A stretch of DNA of 39,673 nucleotides from Cytophagales bacterium (lineage in GTDB: Bacteria; Bacteroidota; Bacteroidia; Cytophagales; Microscillaceae), in contig RDZE01000037.1 of assembly GCA_004293905.1 (NCBI GenBank), positions 1-39,673 of the forward strand, in the 5' to 3' direction. The number at the start of each line of letters is the position of its first letter. The first letter of the stretch is position 1. Under the pieces are notes generated by a model. The model did no database searches, was not told where the DNA came from, and worked only from the letters and a program-made list of their open reading frames with translations. Below are positions 34,208 through 39,673 of the stretch, one piece after another. The translations under genes were made by a program, and so were the position numbers.

Positions 34208-35992
34208 ATGAAAAGAACCCCAAAATTTAATTATGTATTGCCTTTTTTATTTTTCATTTTTTTTCATATCCAAAATAGTTTTGCGCAGCAAGGAGAGCAT
34301 GAAGTTTTGTACAAACAAGCTGTACAACTGATAGATGAGGGTAAAAAAGAGGAGGGACTTAAAAGCCTAAATAAAGCTATAGAGTTAGAACCTACGTATT
34401 ATGATGCTATTTATGCGCGTAGTTATTATTATATGACCGAAGGTTTGTACGAACAAGCCATCAATGATTATGAGTTATTGCTCTTGATTAGACCTGATGA
34501 TTATGACATTCATGTATATATGGGTCAAGCGCACATATTCGCTGAATATTATAGCGAAGCAGAAGATTATTTATTGAGTGCTGTTTTATTGGATAGTTTA
34601 AAAGGAGATGCTTACAGTATTTTGGGAAATTTGTACTATGTTCTCGATTTATACCCCGATGCCTTAGAAAATTTTGAGAAAGCCATTAGTTTAAATAAGG
34701 AAGATATTTCAGCTTATTTTTACAGAGCTTCTACTTACCGTTATCTGAAAGACTATCCCAAAGCCCTAAGCGATATAGAGAGAGTATTGAAATACGATAG
34801 TTTAGATGTAGATGCTTACCGTTTGAAATCGCAAATTTTTATACAACAAAAACAATATCAAAAAGCCATTGAGGTATATGAAGATGCGCAAAAATATGAA
34901 CAAATTACTTTTGCCGAAGAAGATTTTTACTTGTGGGCAGAGGCTTATTATCAGTTAGAAAACTACAAAGAGGCAATTTTTTATTTAGAATTGCCTCAAA
35001 ATCCGCAATATGCTTTCATCAAATACGCTTTAGGAAGGAATTATTTTAAACTCAAAGATGAAAGCAAGGCATTGGCTCTGCTCAACCAAGCCGTTGAAAT
35101 GATAGATGAAAATGATGAGTTGTATGCTCCTTTTTTCTACGATAGGGGAGTGGTACAAACTGCCCTTAAGAATACAGAAGCTGCCAAAAGCGATTTTTTA
35201 CAAGCCCTTTACCTTACGCCTGAAATTTTAGAGAGTAAAAATAACCTGAACGAACCTATTACCTTATTGGGCGATTTGAATAAACTCTTACAAGGGAAAA
35301 TCACTCCACAACAAGTCTTAGAAACACGCGTGAAAGGATTGCAAGACCGTGCAGAAACTTTTATAGAGGAAGGCGATACAGATAGGGCTTTGCAAACCAT
35401 AGAAAACGCTATCAACCTTGATAAAGAAGATGCCTACAGTTATACCTTAAGAGGAATTGTTCGAAGTATGGTTTTTCAATTTGAAAGTGCCATTGCTGAC
35501 TTTGATAAAGCCAATGAATTGACAAAAAATAAAAATGAAGAAAAAATTTGCTATGCCAAAGCCCTTACTCTCAAAGAGTTAAGTCGCTATGATGAAGCAG
35601 ATGTACTCTTGGAAAAAGCCATTAAGATAAACCCTAAAGAAGCCAATTATTATAGCGATAGGGCATACATTGCATACCTTAATGATGATTATGGAAATGC
35701 GCTGAAAAATATAGAACAAGCCATTTTGCTACGACCCAATGAAGAAACATTTCTTACAGATAAAGCCCTTTATTTGTATGAAAACAAACAATATGACAAG
35801 GCTTTGTTGGAAAGTACTGCTCTTATTTCAAATGATGATAGTAATATGATGGCTTATTATGTAAGAGGGCTTTGCTACTTACAAGGAAAACAATACAAAC
35901 AAGCAGCGGCTGATTTCAAATACATTCTCAATACATTTCCTAACGATACTGAAATAAAACAATACTACGAAGAGGCACTCAAACAACAGTAG
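34208..35992 (+). CDS. Exported TPR-repeat protein
   Basis: 594 residues with a signal peptide (about 1-27, ending NSFAQ) and TPR repeats over almost the whole mature chain, about 13 in number (for example ALENFEKAISLNKEDISAYF, ALSDIERVLKYDSLDVDAYR, ALQTIENAINLDKEDAYSYT, ALKNIEQAILLRPNEETFLT). There is no catalytic domain or C-terminal anchor. Such proteins act as scaffolds; partners are unknown. The 220-base gap to pckA holds the pckA promoter; I see no full TAnnTTTG box on the plus strand. Its last 14 bases overlap the convergent exonuclease gene. Confidence 0.85.
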   Translation: MKRTPKFNYVLPFLFFIFFHIQNSFAQQGEHEVLYKQAVQLIDEGKKEEGLKSLNKAIELEPTYYDAIYARSYYYMTEGLYEQAINDYELLLLIRPDDYDIHVYMGQAHIFAEYYSEAEDYLLSAVLLDSLKGDAYSILGNLYYVLDLYPDALENFEKAISLNKEDISAYFYRASTYRYLKDYPKALSDIERVLKYDSLDVDAYRLKSQIFIQQKQYQKAIEVYEDAQKYEQITFAEEDFYLWAEAYYQLENYKEAIFYLELPQNPQYAFIKYALGRNYFKLKDESKALALLNQAVEMIDENDELYAPFFYDRGVVQTALKNTEAAKSDFLQALYLTPEILESKNNLNEPITLLGDLNKLLQGKITPQQVLETRVKGLQDRAETFIEEGDTDRALQTIENAINLDKEDAYSYTLRGIVRSMVFQFESAIADFDKANELTKNKNEEKICYAKALTLKELSRYDEADVLLEKAIKINPKEANYYSDRAYIAYLNDDYGNALKNIEQAILLRPNEETFLTDKALYLYENKQYDKALLESTALISNDDSNMMAYYVRGLCYLQGKQYKQAAADFKYILNTFPNDTEIKQYYEEALKQQ

Positions 35993-36536
35993 TGAATTGC
36001 CATTGGTGGAAATATTTCAGGAAAATTTTATTGATATTGCGCGCATCATCAATGCCTCTGTGGTGTGTGCCTTCCAACGGTATATTTTCATTTTGCAAAG
36101 CACCTTTCATACCTATATGGCGGTGTAATTGCGCTATAGTGGTGTATTGGTGCTTAAGGCTAATGTGGTTTTGAAGCCATTCGGTAGGGAGTTGGTGCAA
36201 AAGACAATCTTGTTTAAATTGTGTTCTGTCATAAAAACCCCAAGAACAAAGCCAATACTCTATGTCAAAACTTTGAATCCATTGTTGAAAATGAGCCAAA
36301 GCTTCGGGGAAGTAGGGAGCAGTGTCAACCATTGTTTGATTGATGCTGGTCAGTTGTGTGCAAAAATCAGAAAGGATAGGATTTTTAAGAGGTTTTACAA
36401 AAGTTACGAACTCTCCTAATATTTGTTTTTGCTCATCTACACAAATAGCACCTATCTCTATGATTTCATTGGGTCGTTTGGTGAGTGATTTACCTTCCCA
36501 GCAGGTAGCTTCCAAATCAAGAATGATGTATTTCAT
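35979..36536 (-). CDS. DEDDh 3'-5' exonuclease, ERI-1-like
   Basis: 185 residues. Exo I IILDLEATCWEG (Asp7, Glu9), IIEIGAICVD, a middle block WLCSWGFYDRTQFKQDC (Exo II Asp), and Exo III HRGIDDARNI (His and Asp), the DEDDh set. ATCW and SWGxxD resemble eukaryotic ERI-1/3'hExo and their bacterial relatives (KapD, SnmC-like) rather than DnaQ, so structured RNA ends are a likely substrate (inference). Its start overlaps the end of the upstream SDR gene by 20 bases, so translation is probably coupled. Confidence 0.88.
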   Translation of the reverse strand: MKYIILDLEATCWEGKSLTKRPNEIIEIGAICVDEQKQILGEFVTFVKPLKNPILSDFCTQLTSINQTMVDTAPYFPEALAHFQQWIQSFDIEYWLCSWGFYDRTQFKQDCLLHQLPTEWLQNHISLKHQYTTIAQLHRHIGMKGALQNENIPLEGTHHRGIDDARNINKIFLKYFHQWQFTTVV

Positions 36537-37410
36537 TGTTTTTAGCCATTAATTTCGCTTGTGCTTTTCTTTCTTTTTCTTTCAGTCGGAGTTGTCTTTC
36601 TTCTTCTCTTTTCTTCTTACCTCTAAAAATGCTACCTAAAACACGTCTTTGAAAACCTCTTGTTGTAATAAGGCTTAAAACGTAGAATAGTTTTCCGACA
36701 AAGCCCGGCAAGATGAGGAGCTGCTTGCGGTGTATGCCTTTGAGTATGGATTGGGCAGTTTGTTGAGGCGTAAGAATCAGCCTTTGGGCTATCCAGCCTG
36801 CATCTTCGGTGCGTTCTAAGACTGCGGCACTGGTAGCTACTCCGGGAGGGCATACAATACTGACTTTGATTTTTGTTTTTCGAAGTTCTTCTTGCAATAC
36901 TCTGGCAAAATGAAGGATAAATTTTTTGGTAGTGCTGTAAACTAATTTATAAGGCGTATCAGTAAACGCTGCTGCGCTACTTACATGTACTATTTGTGCG
37001 CCTTGTTGTAGTTTTTTTAGGTCGGGTAGAAAATAATAGGTAAGTGCTACGGTAAAAGTACAATGTAACTGAATCATTTTTTCATAAAAACTCATAGAGT
37101 ATTTCTCAAATTCACCCGCAGAACCAAAACCTGCATTGTGGATAAGTGTATTGATTTGCCAATTGTTTTCTTGGCAGGTTTGGTAAACCTGCTGTGCAGC
37201 GTCTTGGTTGGTGAGGTCTAAACCAATGGGCTCTACTTTGATTTGAGGAAATTGTTGTTTGAGTTCTGTAACAGTATTTTCCAAAGAAACATTGGGTAGG
37301 GCTACTAAAATGAGGTTTCGGTGGTCTTTGGCACATACTTCGGCAAGTGCTTTTCCGATGCCTTCGCTCGCTCCTGTGATAAGCGTGTAAAAAGTATTGA
37401 GGGTTTGCAT
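36517..37410 (-). CDS. Short-chain dehydrogenase/reductase
   Basis: 297 residues of the classical SDR family: LITGASEGIGKALAEV (NAD(P) loop), NTLIHNAGFGSAGEF (NAG motif), IVHVSSAAAFTDTP (Ser), and YSTTKKF (active Tyr and Lys), VSIVCPPGVATS. A highly charged Arg/Lys/Glu tail (about 265-290) is unusual and may be a helical extension. It resembles DltE-like reductases of lipid or sugar metabolism, but the substrate is unknown. A -7 box lies 29 bases before its start. Confidence 0.9.
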   Translation of the reverse strand: MQTLNTFYTLITGASEGIGKALAEVCAKDHRNLILVALPNVSLENTVTELKQQFPQIKVEPIGLDLTNQDAAQQVYQTCQENNWQINTLIHNAGFGSAGEFEKYSMSFYEKMIQLHCTFTVALTYYFLPDLKKLQQGAQIVHVSSAAAFTDTPYKLVYSTTKKFILHFARVLQEELRKTKIKVSIVCPPGVATSAAVLERTEDAGWIAQRLILTPQQTAQSILKGIHRKQLLILPGFVGKLFYVLSLITTRGFQRRVLGSIFRGKKKREEERQLRLKEKERKAQAKLMAKNNEIHHS

Positions 37411-37439
37411 GCAAAAAAAATAAAAAATAAAATTCGGCG

Positions 37440-37447
37440 CAAAAATA
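37440..37447 (-). promoter_or_regulatory. -7 box of the SDR-exonuclease gene pair
   Basis: TATTTTTG on the minus strand matches TAnnTTTG, 29 bases before ATG 37410. It lies between the SDR gene and the stop of the upstream membrane protein gene (37459). No TTG at standard spacing. Confidence 0.45.
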
Positions 37448-37458
37448 CGAAGATTTAA

Positions 37459-37923
37459 TTAATTTAATCGGTATTTTTGTATACTTAAGTCTAATTTGGT
37501 TTGATAGTGCTTGCTAAAATCAAAACAAAGCTCATTATTCTCATTGAGGCTTATTTCGGCAAAATCTTGTTTGGTAGCTTTTTTTAGAAATTTTTCGGCT
37601 TCGTGGCTATCAAGTTGGTATTCTGCAATGGTTTCTGCGATAGTGAGTCGGTAGTTGGGCGTATGTATTGCTTTTTGTAATACTTTTACTAACCATTGAT
37701 TGAGTTTTTTTTGAACACGCCAACGAGCAAAAAGAACAAAATTGTAACTGCCAACCAACAAAGGAAGCACCCCCGTAAGAAAACCCATAAAAAGTTCGTT
37801 TGCCCAATGAACATTGCCAACATTGCTCGTAAGCAGTCCCATTACTGTACCTATAGTAGCTCTAATGCCTATGATGATGAGCGGAATACCCCAAGAAGGA
37901 TAGCGTAAGAAATCGTACCACAT
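37459..37923 (-). CDS. Small membrane protein, hypothetical
   Basis: 154 residues. Two membrane helices in the first half (about 12-32, GIPLIIIGIRATIGTVMGLL; 44-66, LFMGFLTGVLPLLVGSYNFVLF), then a soluble C-terminal half of about 85 residues with a helix-turn-helix-like pattern (RLTIAETIAEYQLDSHEAEKFLKKATKQ) and two short strands (AEISLNENNELCFDF). That half resembles a winged-helix domain often attached to small Bacteroidota membrane proteins; DNA binding is not shown. I do not recognise a named family. Confidence 0.65.
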   Translation of the reverse strand: MWYDFLRYPSWGIPLIIIGIRATIGTVMGLLTSNVGNVHWANELFMGFLTGVLPLLVGSYNFVLFARWRVQKKLNQWLVKVLQKAIHTPNYRLTIAETIAEYQLDSHEAEKFLKKATKQDFAEISLNENNELCFDFSKHYQTKLDLSIQKYRLN

Positions 37924-37971
37924 AGACAGATTTTTTGTTGAATAAAACGGTAAAATATGAACAAATGTATA

Positions 37972-37979
37972 AAAATATT
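37972..37979 (-). promoter_or_regulatory. -7 box of the small membrane protein gene
   Basis: TACATTTG on the minus strand matches TAnnTTTG, 48 bases before ATG 37923. Confidence 0.4.
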
Positions 37980-38012
37980 CTTTAAAATGCTACAAAAGTC
38001 CTTCTTTTTCCC

Positions 38013-38020
38013 TATATTTG
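38013..38020 (+). promoter_or_regulatory. -7 box of the PAS histidine kinase gene
   Basis: TATATTTG matches TAnnTTTG, 94 bases before ATG 38115. No TTG at standard spacing. Confidence 0.45.
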
Positions 38021-38114
38021 AAGCCTCATATTCTGCAAAAAACATCAAAATATAGCCACTCTAACTTACTGAATTTTACAGTTTTTCAGTTTTCTTTGCA
38101 CGCAATAATTAGTT

Positions 38115-39610
38115 ATGATAGAAAAAAATATTTTAAGCATTGCTCATATTCAAGATGAACAAAATCGGCTATTTTTCAAGAATTTATTTGAATACGCGCC
38201 TATTAGTATGGCTATAGTGGGTTTAAATGGTAAAGTAGTGGAAATAAACCAGGTTTTTACGCTTACATTTGGGCACAAGATTCAAGATTTTTACCAAAAA
38301 AAATTCAAGGATTTTTGCCACCCTAAAGATTTAGAGCTGAACTACTTCTTTGATAAAAAATTACTTAACAATGAGTTAGATTTCTATGAATTAGAAAGCC
38401 GTTTTTTGCACCAAAATAACAAGTATTTGCATACTATCCTAAGGGTTTCTTTGATGAAAGGAAATGATGGAAAAGCACAATATTTTTTGGCGCATATTGT
38501 TGATATTACGGAGCGCAAGAACATAGAAGAAAAAGTAAAACAAAGCGAACGTCTTTTTTATTCTATCAATCATAATCTACGCGAAGCTATTTACAGGAGT
38601 ACGCCTAACAAAGGGGTTGTGTATTGCAACCAAGCCTTTTGCGATTTATTCGGCTTTGATGACATAGAAGAGGTACAACAACAAATGCCCGAAATGTTGT
38701 ATAGTAATCCGCAAGACCGTGAGTATTTGCAATCGTGTATTAGGCAACATGGCTTTTTTAAGAACGAAGAGGTGATTTTTAAGCGCAAAGATGGGTCTAC
38801 TTTCTGGGGCTTGATTAGTGGCATTGTATCAGGTGATAAATATGAGCCTTTTATGTATGACGGAGCTATTACAGACATAACGAAGCTAAAACAAGTAGAA
38901 GAACGCCTCCGAAAATCGCAACTGCAACTGAAAAGCAAAAATGATGAGTTAAAGAAAATTAACAAAGAATTAGATAACTTTGTATATAGCACAGGACACG
39001 ACCTAAAAGCTCCACTTACTTCGGTACTTGGGCTCATCAATGTGATGCGCTTGGATATGCCCGAACTGAAAGAAAATATGTACTTGGCGATGATGGAAAA
39101 AAGCGTGCATAAATTGGAGCAGTTCATTAGAGAAATTTTGGACTACTCTAAAAATTCACGATTGCAAGTGCAACGCGAACGCATTGATTTCCAGAAAATG
39201 GTCAATGATATTTTCCATGAATTGCAATTTATGGGCAATGCCGAGCATATACACAAAAAAATAAGCATAGAAGCAGAATGTGATTTTTATTCTGATGAAA
39301 AAAGGCTTATGATGATTTTCAATAATTTGCTTTCCAATGCAGTACGTTACCACAATTTACACAGAGAAAAGAAAAAGCAGTGATAGAAATTAGTGACAAT
39401 GGGCAAGGTATTTCAGAGGAGCACGTCAATAAAATATTTGATATGTTTTATAGGGCTTCGCTCAATTCGGAAGGCTCAGGATTGGGGCTTTATATTGTAA
39501 AAGAAGCCATTAAAATCCTCAAAGGTTCTATTACAGTACAATCGGAGTTAGGTTCTGGTACGGTATTTACCATCGAGTTGCCCAATCTCATTCATCAATC
39601 TTCATTTTAA
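38115..39610 (+). pseudogene. Cytosolic PAS-PAS histidine kinase, frameshifted in the ATPase domain
   Basis: No signal peptide or membrane helix. Frame 1 (38115-39383): PAS1 (about 20-135, LFEYAPISMAIVGLNGKVVE), PAS2 (about 148-270, with GSTFWGLISGI), short coiled coil, HisKA (NFVYSTGHDLKAPLTSVLGL, phosphoacceptor His), and the N box NNLLSNAVRYHNLH, then a premature TGA. Frame 2 carries on at once (39373-39610): AVIEISDNGQGISEE (G1), IFDMFYRAS (F box) and GSGLGLYIV (G2). The switch is in an A-rich tract (39365-39377). Compared with relatives, about ten residues of a strand between N and G1 boxes are also missing, so this is a deletion of 3n+1 or 3n+2 bases, not only a homopolymer slip. Mutation versus sequence error is open. 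No response regulator is nearby. Confidence 0.8.
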
Positions 39611-39673
39611 AACAGACCCGCTTTGAGGGCTAACATTCTTTGCATCAAATCGGCACGAATGGCATCTTTGAAG
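39607..39673 (-). CDS. C-terminal end of an unidentified gene
   Basis: Minus frame open to the window edge and ending FKDAIRADLMQRMLALKAGLF with TAA at 39607-39609. The composition looks coding (an amphipathic helix) and the convergent, slightly overlapping arrangement matches other gene pairs here. I cannot name the product from 21 residues. Confidence 0.45.
   Translation of the reverse strand, partial: FKDAIRADLMQRMLALKAGLF

Overview
The window looks like chromosomal DNA of a Bacteroidota bacterium, probably Cytophagales-like. The DNA is AT-rich. Starts are preceded by A-rich leaders rather than Shine-Dalgarno boxes, and many genes carry the Bacteroidota -7 box TAnnTTTG. The gene content fits: an HMG-CoA reductase, two TPR/membrane/SpoIIE-type phosphatases, a SiaC/DUF1987 protein, FKBP- and PhoD-type exported proteins, a LuxC-type acyl-CoA reductase and ATP-dependent pckA. 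There are no tRNA or rRNA genes, CRISPR arrays, insertion sequences or phage genes. Most of it is housekeeping sequence.

Layout. 1-5689 (minus): an exported alpha-2-macroglobulin-like gene with a frameshift, the membrane pyrophosphatase hppA and a 2-oxoacid dehydrogenase E2 subunit. 5763-13000: HMG-CoA reductase, a YbjN-like protein, a beta-lactamase-fold lipoprotein, SpoIIE phosphatase 1, serine dehydratase sdaA, a DUF2461 protein and rpsT. 13155-17311: mnmD, an orphan histidine kinase, a 690-base non-coding region, and the HtrA protease degP. The non-coding region holds spaced CATTAAC repeats, a promoter, a terminator-bounded RNA candidate and a fold-back element. 17389-20207: an ECF sigma / membrane coiled-coil / DUF4097 operon and a membrane-anchored PD-(D/E)XK-like protein. 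20297-25736: an operon of SpoIIE phosphatase 2, an NAD-binding protein, an FKBP isomerase and PhoD. 25920-31595: a coiled-coil protein, cystathionine beta-synthase, acyl-CoA reductase, then siaC, a haloalkane dehalogenase, pyrE and rplS. 31631-39673: an esterase, pckA, a TPR protein, an ERI-like exonuclease, an SDR, a small membrane protein, a PAS histidine kinase with a frameshift, and the end of one more gene.

Themes. Signalling is prominent: two histidine kinases without a response regulator in the window, two PP2C/SpoIIE phosphatases, one SiaC-type phosphoprotein and an ECF sigma operon. Periplasmic quality control (HtrA, FKBP, lipoprotein hydrolase) is the second theme. Convergent gene pairs are packed very tightly, often with no room for a terminator.

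The best candidate for something undescribed is 15118-15703. There, an orphan kinase gene diverges from three helically phased CATTAAC repeats, a -7 box and a roughly 170-nt non-coding transcript candidate ending in a clear terminator, followed at once by a nested inverted-repeat element. Second is an HMG-CoA reductase that keeps the Glu, Asp and His of the active site but, by eye alignment, lacks the catalytic lysine.
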